Assembly: GCA_039566865.1 (NCBI GenBank)
Contig: CM076961.1
Location: 12,051,501 to 12,115,500 of the forward strand
Reading direction: 5' to 3'
DNA: 64,000 bases
From: Aurelia coerulea
Taxonomy: Eukaryota; Cnidaria; Scyphozoa; Semaeostomeae; Ulmaridae
A model generated the notes under the pieces. The model had not been told where the DNA came from, did not search any database, and saw only the letters and a program-made list of their open reading frames with translations. Below are positions 12,415-22,764 of this stretch, piece after piece. Within the stretch, counting starts at the first letter, position 1; the number at the start of each line of letters is the position of its first letter. A program made the position numbers and the translations under genes.

Positions 12415-13983
12415 GGTGGAAAAACTAGGTGTATTAAGTAATCCTGTGGTAACTCTAGTGAAGTTGAATCCGCAGTTGGGGCAAGACTGGAGAATGCCTG
12501 AAAATGGAAACGGGAAAGAGCATCAGCCAATTTGTTCTCAACACCTGGAACGTGAACAGCAGTAAATTCGAAGCTCTTAACGATGGCCAGTATGGCCAGT
12601 TCCCGTAGCAAGAAGGCCAGATGACGCTCCCTGCAATTTCCATTCCTCAAACATTCTACCACAGCCATGTTATCGCATTTGAAGCAGATGAGCTGTCTGC
12701 CCCAACGATCACCCCAAATAAAGGCAGCTAGAACTATCGGAACTTGTTCCTTTTTTGCAATATTTAAGGTCTCCGCCCCTTCTGGCCACCTATTTGCAAA
12801 CCACTGATTATTAAAAATTGCTGCTAAGCCAACGCTGCCAGCCGCATCTGATTCGATACTTAAGTCTGAGTGTTGTTCCCCTGCCAGCAGAAAAAGGCTG
12901 CACCCATTCCATTTTTTGAATAAAGTATGCCACCATGCTATGTTTTCCCTTTCCCATGGTGACAAACGAACATAGTGGTGTAATTCTGTCAATAGTGGTG
13001 TAAGGTCTACCCAGCGTGATAGCCTGGCAGCAATGTTGCAAACGCCCAATGAGGGACAGCAGTTCTCTCTTGGTGCCCGCTTTACGTGACACCCATTGGT
13101 CTAAAAGAGCTTTGATCTTAACAATTTTAGTATCCGGCACGCGCAACTCAAGTTTCTCTGAATCTAGGACAAACCCAAGAAAAGTTAAAAAAGTAGCAGG
13201 TCCTTCAGTTTTGCTGTCCGCTAGTGGCACACCAAGTTTATCACAAATGGTCATGCATGTAGATAGGGCCTGTGTGCAGTCATCCGAATTTGGCCTACAT
13301 GCGACGAAAAAGTCATCTAAATAATGCTGCATTGAAGCCATAGGGCACCGAACAGCAAGCAAATGTTGCAAAACGTCAGCAAATCTAGTAAACAGTTTTG
13401 GAGCGGATCGCAAACCAAACGGTAACGCCAAATCAATAAAATACATTTCATTCCAGCGCATGCCAAGAAGGGAGCAATGCTCGGACAGTACTGGAAGTAA
13501 ACGATAAGCTCTTTTCAAATCGAATTTTGCCATCAGAGTACACTGCCCGAAGTTAGTAATCTTTGAAACAGCTTCTAAGATACCCTTGTACTTAACCTCT
13601 GCGAATTCATCAGAGATCAAGCTATTCACACTAGCCCCCTGTGGGTATGAAAGGTCAGTTATAAGCCGCCATTTTCCTGGTGTGGATTTGTGAATAACCC
13701 CAAAGCGATTAATCTGGATAGTGCTAATTGGCGGGTTCACAAAAGGGCCCGCGATAGATCCATGTTCTAGTTCAATACGTAAATAGTCATCAATAATATC
13801 CGGTTGTGATAAAGCAGTTTTACAGTTACGAGCAGCTGACACTGGCGGACCGCCTTGTACCCCTAAATCAAAGCCAAACTTGAGTCCATCTAATAACCAA
13901 TCTGCGTCTAAATACGGTGAACGATCTAAAAAATTCTGCCAAACAGCAATGTTTAAAGGCGTGACTGAACTAGGTGGCGCCAA
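12387..13983 (-). pseudogene. Reverse transcriptase-RNase H of the DIRS element
   Basis: DIRS-type polymerase. The RT half (13983-about 13040) has HKSTPGKWRLITDLS, FDLKRAYRLLPV, ALPFGLRSAPKLFTRFAD and the catalytic box QHYLDDFFVA, then the connection domain with FLGFVLDSE and LIGRLQHCCQ. After LQHC the frame shifts (near 13040) and continues as RNase H: SDAAGSVGLAA (first Asp), LICFKCDNMAVVECL (Asp), and VPGVENKLADALSR (the late His/Asp region). The frameshift is a lesion unless programmed. The following YR frame overlaps the last 28 bp. The order gag, RT-RH, YR identifies the superfamily. Confidence 0.85.
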
Positions 13984-14019
13984 GCCACTTAAATCTGTAA
14001 AATAAAAGTCAATATCCTG

Positions 14020-15147
14020 TCACTTGGAGCGAGACTTTTTTGTAGTAACAGGGCTTGGTGATCGAGAGCGGCGCTTGCTAGAGTACGCTGCAGATGAGGC
14101 TGCAAGAGGCCCTGCCCCTCTACAATCATTTGAACGGTGAGGACCCTGACATTTTTGGCAAACATGGCGGTAGTTGCAGCGTGGAAACGAACAACTTGAA
14201 AAATTCCAAGAGAAGCAGACAGGAGCATCTTTTTTGGGCTCAACTTTATTTGGTTGGGCAGATCTGTGTGCAACTGCCGCGCCTTGTGTCACCACTGTTG
14301 ACAAATACAAGGTGGGCTCAAGGCATGACCACGATAGGTCATTTCTCTCAGCTGCTTGTTTACAAAAGGCCCTATCGTAGTCAAGCCACCCTCCTCCTTG
14401 GACATCGCGGTGTGTTTTGGACAGCAGCAAAAAATAGCTCATGAGGCTACCAATTTTTTTGTGTTTGCTGGGCTATGACTCCTGCGTATATAGCCCAGGC
14501 TTCTGACCAATCAAGGAACGACTTAATTGGCTGCAGCTCACTCTTGATTAGTCGCGAATTCTGGGCCCCACAGCTCTCAACACCAGGCAGCTTATCCAAA
14601 TTTCAGGGGCGCAAGAAAACAAAATCGACAAACTGCCCCTTTTTGATCATATTCACGATATAGCCTGGTGTTGGTGGAATATTGCCTGAAACTGAAATTG
14701 CAGGGGCTGAAGAATGACTCAAAAACTGCTCAGGATTGAGCCCCATGCTTCCTTTTGAAGGTTGGCAAGCAGCTGAAAAGGCGTAGTTGTTGAAGCCAAG
14801 AAACTATTACCCCCTGCACTTTGTGCAGGCAAACTGTGGCTGGTTGAAGCAACTGGAGTGTTGGCTACAACTGGGACAAAAGATGGGGCAGCTGCAGAGT
14901 GGTGTCCCTGGCCTCCCTGACCTTGGGAAGTGACCGGAGGATTACCTGACTGCGTGCTTGGGTTTGGGTCAACAACACCTGTCCCAGAGCTTGTTCTCTG
15001 CAAAACGAGCTTCAAAGAATTTTGGATAGCAGCCAAGGAAGATTCGAGTGATTTAAGCCTTGCATTCATCACTTGGCCTTCCTCTCCTACAGCATGTTGC
15101 CCCTCCTGAGAGGGTGTGCCATTTCTCTCATCTGACATTTTAAACAC
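14020..15147 (-). pseudogene. Gag-like protein of the DIRS element
   Basis: N-terminal part (15147-about 14745) starts with an acidic leader and a short coiled coil (MNARLKSLESSLAAIQ), then a Ser/Thr/Pro/Gly-rich linker. A frameshift near 14745 leads to MGLNPEQFLSHSS and onward through VNMIKKGQFVDFV, with an in-frame TGA near 14610, then into 14442-14020. The C-terminus has two zinc-binding modules, CFSWNFSSCSFPRCNYRH (CCCH-like) and CQKCQGPHRSNDC (CCHC knuckle), and ends in a basic Arg/Ser tail. This is the nucleic-acid-binding Gag usual in cnidarian-type DIRS/Ngaro elements (family knowledge). At least two lesions are visible. Confidence 0.75.
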
Positions 15148-15392
15148 TGAAACACTGTACTGATAGCTGTACTGATAGCTAGGCCTACCAAAACAAGAAT
15201 AATCTCACCCAATATATATTGATCACCCAAGATTAATCTCTCCAAATCGATGGGATTCTCTGCAGAAAACGAACACCAGCAGCAAGCAAACTCTGCGAGG
15301 ACAGCACAGCAAGCAGCAGATACCAATTACAAGGCACCTAAATGCAACGATCCACTTACAAATCTTCGTAATAACTTTAATAACTTTCGACA

Positions 15393-15474
15393 GCAAATAA
15401 AAACAGCTCAAACGGCTAGGCCAATATGCATAAGTTACTCAGCAAGGCACGAGGCTAACTTTCACGCCCCCACA
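15393..15474 (-). repeat. DIRS terminal repeat A1, inner part
   Basis: 82 bp matching 8768-8849 of A2 and ending with the 9-bp sequence GCCCCCACA (15466-15474), which recurs at 22756-22764 on the far side of the inserted transposon. Confidence 0.85.
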
Positions 15475-16144
15475 AACAAGGGCAGATTTTGTTTTGAACC
15501 AATCAGCGCATTTGTTTACATCTGTGCGGCTAACCAATCATATTTCGTAATTTTACGTCACGTGACTCTGCGCGAATTCATCGGAAACAGAAGCTGTGGG
15601 GAGTAATAGCAAAATACCTTCCCCCAATGCTGACGACGTGCAAGTGGTTTTTTGACCAATTTTGACTTTTTTGAAATTTTCTGTTAAAATATAAGTTGAA
15701 CTAAACTTTTGTCATTTAAAATTTTGATATTTATCTTTGTTCGAGAAGAATCGCAGTTTTAATATCCCCAAAATCTAGGGGGAGGGTTTTCGCTTAGGCC
15801 GCCCAAATGGTCTGATTTTAGGGTCTTGTTACTTCCGCCTGTTTGATTCTTTGGTATGTAGTGTCATGCCCGTTATATTTTTCTGCTTTACTAACATCCA
15901 GCAGGTCTTCCCATTAAATCGGGAAGGAGGAGGGGGGGAGGGTGGTTTTGTTGCGCTTGGAGAATGGTTACTAGTCACCTCGCCTTCAATCTGAGTCTAT
16001 TCGAAGAGAACGGAGCTCCACTTGCGCTCAAATAAAATGGCGAATGAGTCAAGAAGAAAACAGACTGAAAACAGCAGTGTATTCATCAAGTATTCATCGA
16101 CGCAAGCTCATGAAAATACGAAGATCTTCTACCTACAATCTACT
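15475..16144 (+). repeat. Left TIR of the 7.28-kb transposon
   Basis: About 670 bp, inverted at 22084-22755 with few differences. It contains a G-run, the CACGTGAC word and, near its inner end, a stretch that reads as ATGGCGAATGAGTCAAGAAG in both arms. The inner boundary is at the shared ...AATCTACT. Confidence 0.85.
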
Positions 16145-16149
16145 GTTTA

Positions 16150-16731
16150 TCAGTCACTTGGGGCCAAATTTCTCCTCCAAGTTGAGATGCTTGCAATCAG
16201 TCTCACCAAGTCTTGCGGAGCAACATCATTTGCACTACTACTATTATTATCGACCATTTCTTCACGAGCATGATCAAAATCATCAATGTCATCATCTTCT
16301 CCGTTCTCGTTACTACCTTCGTCATCCTCATCACCCTCGCCGTCGAAGCTCGTTTGCACCGCATCATTCGCAGATTTGCCAAGAGATGCCATCTTTGCTT
16401 GAAGGGTTTCCTGGCATATAAAGCAAGTGCTGATAGCTGGCATTATACATTCCAAATGGAATGAATGACCACAGCCAGAGAAAATCTTCCACAAGGGACT
16501 TATTCGGTGACAGCCAAGTTTATCACATTTCCTGTTTGGAGAACATGCAAATTTTATAGAAGGGTAGGTGTTATCATTCATATATAATAATGGATGACAC
16601 CGAGGTTTGAATGACTTGATTATTAAGGGGTCACCACAATCAGAGGAGAATAAGTAAACACTTGCCATAACTGCTTGCGTCAACATTATGTCTTGCTCAA
16701 AAGAAAACAAACAAAGTGTCTTATCATCCAT
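16150..16731 (-). CDS. RING-finger-like protein or exon in the 7.28-kb transposon
   Basis: 193 aa from an ATG at 16731, ending at the inner edge of the left TIR. The middle holds a C/H pattern that looks like a RING or RING-variant zinc finger: CSPNRKCDKLGC, then FSGCGHSFHLEC, then CFICQETL. After it comes a long acidic segment (DGEGDEDDEGSNENGEDDDIDD) and a short tail. RING domains usually recruit E2 ubiquitin conjugases; here that role is only family knowledge. It is downstream of, and co-oriented with, the large transposase-like ORF, so it may be the last exon of the same gene rather than a separate protein. The stretch MDDKTLCLFSFEQD preceding the finger has no match I know. Confidence 0.6.
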   Translation of the reverse strand: MDDKTLCLFSFEQDIMLTQAVMASVYLFSSDCGDPLIIKSFKPRCHPLLYMNDNTYPSIKFACSPNRKCDKLGCHRISPLWKIFSGCGHSFHLECIMPAISTCFICQETLQAKMASLGKSANDAVQTSFDGEGDEDDEGSNENGEDDDIDDFDHAREEMVDNNSSSANDVAPQDLVRLIASISTWRRNLAPSD

Positions 16732-17482
16732 TCATAACTTATCCTCTCAGTGTCAAGGTTTCAGCAGGGCATTTATCAGAAAGCTTTGAGCTTTTTCCTG
16801 TCAGTGTTCATTGTGGTGTCACCAATGCAGCTTACCAGTTAATTTCGAATTACCCATTAACGTTGTTTAGATCTGCACAGGGTCTGAGGGTAAAATGAGT
16901 AAGTGTTGATTGCTGGAAAACAGTAGACCCTGAACTGATAAATGAAGATTCACTATGTCATAGAGGGTAGTTCAAGCAGTTTTAGCAGGAGGGTATTACT
17001 ACTGTATACAAAGATGTGCACAAAGATTTTAGCAAAATTCATCCACAATTCTTGCCCTACTCATTTTGTCCCATATTATCCCAGTACACCCTATGATTTT
17101 TTTTAGAAAATTGGTAGATTTGAAATATATTTTCTTCAATTTATATTTAGAGTTTATTACATCATGCGCCGTAACCTGTGGTTAGCCTTTACCATCACTT
17201 GCAGCTTTGAATCCCAAAAATGTTGATTTTAGGCAACATAGTATATACCATTTTGTGTACAGTAAAATGAAAAGCTGCACCACACCAATCTCACCATATT
17301 TTTTGTGTGAAGATTACACATAGCAAACCAGTTTTATTCCAAGGGGTCTCTGCAACTGGTATGCCTTTGCCTTACATTTGCAATTTCTTTGTTGTGTGTT
17401 ATTTTAGTGGACTGTTGAAATGGAGACCATAAAAGGGTGTAACTAGTAATCTAGTAAGCATGCCAGTTGCAAAGGCCCTTTA

Positions 17483-17894
17483 GCACCCCATTCACACAAT
17501 AGACCTTTTAGCTATTCTACAAAAGAGGCTGGATTGAGCGTTATTTTTATACGCGAGGCTCGATAGAGTGGTGTTAAGAGCTTCTATCACTATTGTGCAA
17601 ATTCGAAAATTCTACAAAGTGCACTTTGTAGAATTTTCGAATATGCACAATATTGATAGAAGCTCTAACGCCACTCTATCGAACCTCGTGTATAAAAATA
17701 ACGCTCGATCCAGGCTCTTTTGTAGGATAGCTAAAAGGTCTATTGCAAATTAAACCAGCTTAAAAACTAAATCAGTTAATCAAATTATATAGCATTCTAA
17801 TTGGTCAATCTAACAAATTCAATTAATTACAGTGGTTGAATGTTAACCTGGTTTAGATCAAGCGAGTTTAACTGTGTCTGTGTGAATGGGGTGC
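17483..17894. mobile_element. MITE with GCACCCCATTCACACA ends, itself interrupted
   Basis: The left end GCACCCCATTCACACA and the reverse-complemented right end GCACCCCATTCACACAGACA match, and inner words TTAAACCAG/CCTGGTTTA support an inverted structure. A second, palindromic MITE (17497-17745) sits just inside its left end. The whole lies in the intron or spacer of the 7.28-kb transposon. Confidence 0.6.
17497..17745. mobile_element. Snap-back palindromic MITE
   Basis: A near-perfect palindrome of about 249 bp centred on GTGCAC near 17624. Arms start CAATAGACCTTTTAGCTAT and run through ACAAAAGAG, ACGCTC and GATAGAAGCTCT. Single-stranded copies would fold end to end. There is no protein. Confidence 0.8.
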
Positions 17895-17909
17895 AAGGCA
17901 GTAGATAAT

Positions 17910-19718
17910 TCACTTTGCAGAATTTGGTGGATTTTCCAATGAGAGGAAACCAACTGGTAACACCTTATTTGAAACTATATCATCACCAAACAGGTTTGGC
18001 AGCTTGCATTTGACAACATCTTTGCGTTGACCACGGGCTCTTTGTAGAAATTCTGCCTTTCCAATATTCTCACTGATTGCGTGAAACTTCGAAATCAGAT
18101 ATTCAGCTGCCTTATTCTTAAGCTCATTGACCTTTTTACTGCTGAATGCAATCTTTCGTGGAGGTACAAATAAGGTCTTGAATGTTTGCAGCTCGTGCTT
18201 ACATGCATCAATTTCCTTAGCCATTAAGTTGATTTGATCCCCATTGTCAGTTGCCCTTGTTCTTGCTCGCAATACAGAATGGAAATTTTCAATGGGGTAT
18301 TCATCAAAGGCAACCAAGGAATTCTGCTTCACTTGGTGAAAGGGATGAGACTGATCCTTCCAATATCTCAGCAAAGATATTGCAACCAACAAGGCCTTGT
18401 CATAGTGTCGCCTCTTGAAGACAAGCATCATCACCCAGCATTGCAACAGTGACTGGCAGTACAGATCATAGTTGTTTGATTTGAAAACTATGGAGTAGAT
18501 GCTGAGGACAAGGGGTGCATAATTGTCAAGCAAGTTAAGCAGCGTCAGATACTGAACATCTTTGCACTGACTGAAAACAGAGAGAATCAAATCCCGAATC
18601 AGTGTCCATCCTCCATACATAACTTCTAAAAGAAGAGAGATTCGCCAAGGTTTTGGTTTCATTGCAAGTTTTGCTTTGCTTCCAAACAAAAAAGAATAGA
18701 GGTCAGCAAAGACTGTATGGAAATTCATAAGAACACACTCCCTTGCATTTAGAGAGATATGCAGTCGACCAATAATTGGAGCAATGCATTTGGAAGAAGA
18801 TGGCATAGAATCATGATCAGAATATGCAAGTTTGCGCATAAAGAACTGAGTTGGCCAGTCCCCAACAAAAGGAGCCACAAAACTATCAAGATAGATGGAC
18901 AAACCATTTGAGAGCATATGCTCAAAGGCAGAGAGAATATCTAAAGAAGACTTTAGAGAAAATTCAATGCAATCCACTAGCTTGCAGTGATCCATCTTTC
19001 TCATGCTTTCAATTTCTGTTTGTTGGTAATCATGAACTGCCAAGCGGTGACGTTGTGCTTCCTGATCAAAATACTTTGCCACAACCCAGTCTGGCATACT
19101 TTGGGCATATGTTTTGGACAAAAGAGGCATGCTTTCTTCCAGAACTTTTCTGATGATATGTGGTTCAACAGGTTGTTGACTGAGCAGTGTTGACTGATTT
19201 TCATCCTTACTGATGGCTGAAACGTTAGGGAAAACTTTTACAAGAAGTGTTGACATATGTACAGCTTGTGTTTGTGTTTTAGACTCTGGTCGATGCTTTG
19301 TATGAATGTTATGATAGTCATCTATCATTACCACAAGGAACTGTTTGTTATCAACAGCATCTTGGAAAAACTGTGAAAGGCTGTTCAGATGAGAGGAAGC
19401 AGAGGATTTTAAGGCTGATTTCACTGTATGGGGATGAGCAGCAATTCCTAGGTTTCTTAATGCTATCAGTCCTTCTTCGCTTATCCCAAACTGTTTTAGC
19501 GTTCTTGAAAGTGCAACCTGAAACCAATTGGCTTTCTGTGACCTCCCGTATATCATCATGTAAATAATTGCCATTGATCTCAGTTTGGTAAGTCTTGCTC
19601 TACTCGCAGACATGCGTTCACAACACATTGCTTCAAATATGATGGAAAATAGCTTGCCTGCCCCTGCATTCTGGCAAAAAGGCTTCAAGTGTGTCAGGAT
19701 CCATTTCTTGGATATCAA
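17910..19718 (-). CDS. Transposase-like protein of the 7.28-kb element
   Basis: About 600 codons open without a stop; the frame has no convincing ATG at its upstream edge, so it is probably an internal exon or begins after a splice or frameshift. I do not recognise a named transposase family; it may belong to the large DUF6589-type group seen in cnidarians and fungi, which I cannot confirm. Visible candidates for a catalytic core are VVMIDDYHNIHT (adjacent acidic residues in a hydrophobic strand, about residue 130) and DEYPIENFHSVLRARTR (Asp/Glu and His, about residue 475). Just upstream a different frame stays open and looks coding (19800-about 19640: ...NTLLEKAESYC... and SKEIDIQEMDPDTLEAFLPEC), suggesting a frameshift near 19640. 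It is flanked by co-oriented exons and sits between the TIRs, hence assigned as the transposase. Confidence 0.6.
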   Translation of the reverse strand: MISKKWILTHLKPFCQNAGAGKLFSIIFEAMCCERMSASRARLTKLRSMAIIYMMIYGRSQKANWFQVALSRTLKQFGISEEGLIALRNLGIAAHPHTVKSALKSSASSHLNSLSQFFQDAVDNKQFLVVMIDDYHNIHTKHRPESKTQTQAVHMSTLLVKVFPNVSAISKDENQSTLLSQQPVEPHIIRKVLEESMPLLSKTYAQSMPDWVVAKYFDQEAQRHRLAVHDYQQTEIESMRKMDHCKLVDCIEFSLKSSLDILSAFEHMLSNGLSIYLDSFVAPFVGDWPTQFFMRKLAYSDHDSMPSSSKCIAPIIGRLHISLNARECVLMNFHTVFADLYSFLFGSKAKLAMKPKPWRISLLLEVMYGGWTLIRDLILSVFSQCKDVQYLTLLNLLDNYAPLVLSIYSIVFKSNNYDLYCQSLLQCWVMMLVFKRRHYDKALLVAISLLRYWKDQSHPFHQVKQNSLVAFDEYPIENFHSVLRARTRATDNGDQINLMAKEIDACKHELQTFKTLFVPPRKIAFSSKKVNELKNKAAEYLISKFHAISENIGKAEFLQRARGQRKDVVKCKLPNLFGDDIVSNKVLPVGFLSLENPPNSAK

Positions 19719-19804
19719 TTTCTTTGGAAAGGGCTGTTCTTAGTAAACTTAATTCTTCTTTAAAATTGCAGTAACTTTCTGCTTTCTCTAGAAGGGTATT
19801 GTAT

Positions 19805-20089
19805 TCAGGGATTCAGGCAGATTACATCATCTGTTTGACTTGCCTTCTCTGTAAAGTTTCCACCGGATGAAATTATTGTGGTTTCAGAATCGTCCCAAAG
19901 CATTTGGCTTGGTGAACTTAGCGTGACAGTGCTTTCAGAATTTCGCTGGAAAACTTCATTCTCTTCAAAACTAACGTGGGGACCTGTGCCTACTGCATCT
20001 GCATTATACTCATCTATATCTGTGTGCACCTCAACTAACTGCATGTCTTCAGAATCTGGCAGACTGTCACCAAAGATAGCTTTGAGCTA
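19805..20089 (-). CDS. Probable upstream exon, acidic region of the transposase gene
   Basis: Reads LKAIFGDSLPDSED, then MQLVEVHTDIDEYNADAV, then a Ser/Thr-rich acidic stretch ending in ...ASQTDDVICLNP before a stop. On the minus strand the sequence before it is pyrimidine-rich and ends in CTAG, a plausible splice acceptor at about 20090. It is co-oriented with the large ORF 90 bp downstream. No domain is recognised. Confidence 0.4.
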
Positions 20090-21004
20090 GATAAAATGCA
20101 AGAAAAGGCAAACTAAATACAAAGCCCTGCAAGCACACCCAGTTGTGTAGAGATTCAACTTACTGTACTTAAATTTTAGTAGAGTTTCAGTGCACCTACT
20201 AATTGCACAATAAACTTGCATACTGTAGATAGCCATGCAATCTTCAAAGATTCAGCATGTATATTATTGTCTACTGTATCATTGTTGTATTATTGTCTAA
20301 AACACAATGACAATGTTTTTTGAGAATCAGATTTTAATTATTTCAAATGATAGCACCACAATTTCCAAATTATTTTGTCAGTCATTTGTACATTCAATTG
20401 GCCAGTTTTCAAATTAATTTTCAAAGTTGTTCAAATTTAAAATGAAAATCAATTTTCAAAGTTGTTTGACTTCACACTGAAGTCCTTAGTCCTCCTCTCT
20501 AAAGTTAATCTCTTGGTTTAATATACAGTGAAGATGATTCAGAAAGATGCTGACAGGGGACCATTTTCCAATGTTATGTTTCTTCCGTTGAAGAATCTCA
20601 AAAAATCATATTTTCTGATCCATTTTAAGAACACAATGAATTCCAAGAAAATGTCCCTTGGCACTATCTTTTCTGTGGCCTCTTAATGTGTGAAATTTGT
20701 CAACTCAGCAGTTTCAAGAGGGAAAAATACAAAAAAATCATATTTTGCAGACACCATATTGAAGATTACATAGATTATACTATATAAATCAAACACTGTG
20801 AATTGATCCGAATTTTAAATATAACCCTCCTACTGTAGTTATCAGCACAATTCATGCTATTTTTTACATTTGTAGAGTAGAAAGTTTATTAAGCAGTTAA
20901 ATGGAAGTTCTAATATTTGTCACTCAATGAATGATTTAAAAAACACACTATTTGCAAAATGCTAATATTTTCAATGTACATTCAAACTTACTTGGAAGAT
21001 GGTA

Positions 21005-21394
21005 TACACTCATTTTTTATAAGAAACCACTAATAAGAAATGGTAGGCTCACTTTTTCGAAAGCTAAGAGACAACCCTACCTGAATTGAAAAAGCTAAAG
21101 GAACTTCTGTAATTTACAGTTTTAATTTTCTTATCACACTCAAAAATGTTTTGACATTGTACAGTTAAAGTAACTGTTTGGACATTGTTTTGAGTGCGCT
21201 TCATGTTATTTACTTGTTTTGAGATCTTACTAAGTATAATTTGGGAGCCCTTCAGACAAAGCGAAATTAACTCTACACTTCCAGCATTTAGAGTATAAGA
21301 AACACATAAGAAACTTTTGGTAACAAAATTGCCCAAAATTTAAGGAACTGCCTACCAGCCCCAGACCTTAGTTTCTCATAAAAAAATGAGTGTA
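21005..21394. mobile_element. 390-bp MITE, copy 1 of 3
   Basis: Ends TACACTCATTTTTTATAAGAAAC and its inverted partner near 21375-21394. The interior (CCTACC...AAAAAGCTAA, TCACACTCAAAA, TGTTTGGAC, CTGCCTACCAGCCCC) is shared with 37915-38264 (inverted) and 49385-49734. There is no coding capacity; the 90-aa frame at 21064-21336 is incidental. Confidence 0.75.
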
Positions 21395-21418
21395 ATGTCA
21401 TAATTATTATAACCTAGC

Positions 21419-21766
21419 CTAGTATTGTTTGGTTGTTGTTTGAAAGATTAGCCAAAGACCCACCTTCTGTTTGATCGACAAGGAAAGCTCTGCTGACAAA
21501 AATCTTTTAAATTCAGGTGTCTTCAAACACGTTTTAAGGCATGAGCGACACATGTTAATTCCTAAGAATTGTGATTGTTTTCCCTTGTCTTCAGCTATAC
21601 GCTTCAGCACATTAATAAGGTCTCCAAGGCCTCTTGCTCTAAGATTCTCGACTTTCCATTCATCCTCCTCGCCTGATGACCATTCTTCATGAAAACAATT
21701 ATGGCAACGTTTCTTAAATTTAGGCATAATTAGGAAACAGCAGCTAATCGATCGAAGGCCTATCAA
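21419..21766 (-). CDS. Probable first exon, Cys-rich N-terminus of the transposase gene
   Basis: About 100 residues with two paired-cysteine modules, KKRCHNCFHEEW and MCRSCLKTCLKT, separated by about 50 residues with an acidic helix-like segment (EEDEWKVENLRARG). This looks like a zinc-binding N-terminal module, as many transposases have. It is the first open frame after the right TIR and on the same strand as the other transposon genes. An in-frame ATG is present (MPKFKKR). The exon's 3' limit is not certain. The call rests on position and composition. Confidence 0.45.
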   Translation of the reverse strand: MIGLRSISCCFLIMPKFKKRCHNCFHEEWSSGEEDEWKVENLRARGLGDLINVLKRIAEDKGKQSQFLGINMCRSCLKTCLKTPEFKRFLSAELSLSIKQKVGLWLIFQTTTKQY

Positions 21767-22083
21767 GTTATCGCAGAGATCGTTGTTTCAATCCCTTCAT
21801 TTTCCCGCCAAATTTCTTGACGAACCAATGAGAAACTAGGATTTTTGGACCATGCCTTCATTCAGACGAGGAAATTGATGACTGGAAAGTATGAGAATAT
21901 CATAAAATGGTTTAAAAGTCTCAAGGGATGTTCATAACAAAGTTCATTGTCTTGATTTCGTACAAAACTTTAGGCCAACACAGTAGATTCAACATCACTT
22001 TTCCTTTCTATAAATGTAAACCTTGGAAGTCCAAAACAAGAAACGTGAACACCAGGCAAGTAAGAAATGTGTAAGCACGAACT

Positions 22084-22755
22084 AGTAGATTGTAGGTAGA
22101 AGATCTTCGTATTTGCATGAGCTTGCGTCGATGAATACTTGATGAATACACTGCTGTTTTCAGTCTGTTTTCTTCTTGACTCATTCGCCATTTTATTTGA
22201 GTGCAAGTGGAGCTCCGTTCTCTTCGAATAGACTCAGATTGAAGGCGAGGTGACTAGTAACCATTCTCCAAGCGCAACAAAACCACCCCCCCCCCCCCTC
22301 CTCCTTCCCGATTTAATGGGAAGACCTGCTGGATGTTAGTAAATCAGAAAAATATAACGGGCATGACACTACATACCAAAGGATCAAAAAGGCGGAAGTA
22401 ACAAGACCCTAAAATCAGACCATTTGGGCGGCCTAAGCGAGAACCCTCCCCCTAGATTTTGGGGATATTCAAACTGCGATTCTTCTCGAACAAAGATAAA
22501 TATCAAAATTTTAAATGACAAAAGTTTAGTTCAACTTATATTTTAACAGAAAATTTCAAAAAAGTCAAAATTGGTCAAAAAACCACTTGCACGTCGTCAG
22601 CATTGGGGGGAAGGTATTTTGCTATTCCTCCCCACAGCTTCTGTTTCCGATGAATTCGCGCAGAGTCACGTGACGTAAAATTACGAAATATGATTGGTTA
22701 GCCGCACAGATGTAAACAAATGCGCTGATTGGTAAAAACAAAATCTGCCCTTGTT
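22084..22755 (-). repeat. Right TIR of the 7.28-kb transposon
   Basis: Inverted copy of 15475-16144. Differences include a longer C-run near 22285 and scattered substitutions. Confidence 0.85.
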
Positions 22756-22764
22756 GCCCCCACA

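Larger units (their letters stand above)
15475..22755 (-). mobile_element. 7,281-bp DNA transposon with 670-bp TIRs and 9-bp TSD
   Basis: Both ends begin AACAAGGGCAGATTTTG. The arms match for about 670 bp (15475-16144 and 22084-22755). The element is flanked by a 9-bp duplication GCCCCCACA (15466-15474 and 22756-22764), and the uninterrupted site is present in the same window at 8841-8849. Interior genes all lie on the minus strand: a Cys-rich N-terminal exon (21766-21419), an acidic exon (20089-19805), the large ORF (19718-17910) and a RING-like exon (16731-16150). MITEs at 17483-17894 and 21005-21394 have entered it. The 9-bp TSD with long TIRs resembles MULEs, but I see no MULE transposase or SWIM motif, so the superfamily is open. 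Confidence 0.88.

Noticed and set aside
12122..12565. Plus-strand frame of 147 codons
   Set aside because: Antisense shadow of the tyrosine recombinase/RNase H region.
15250..15606. 118-codon plus-strand frame
   Set aside because: Spans the DIRS 5' region and the left TIR junction of the inserted transposon; no domain.
17910..19718. Single-exon host gene
   Set aside because: Lies between TIRs of an element with TSD, has no good start codon and is neighboured by co-oriented transposon exons.
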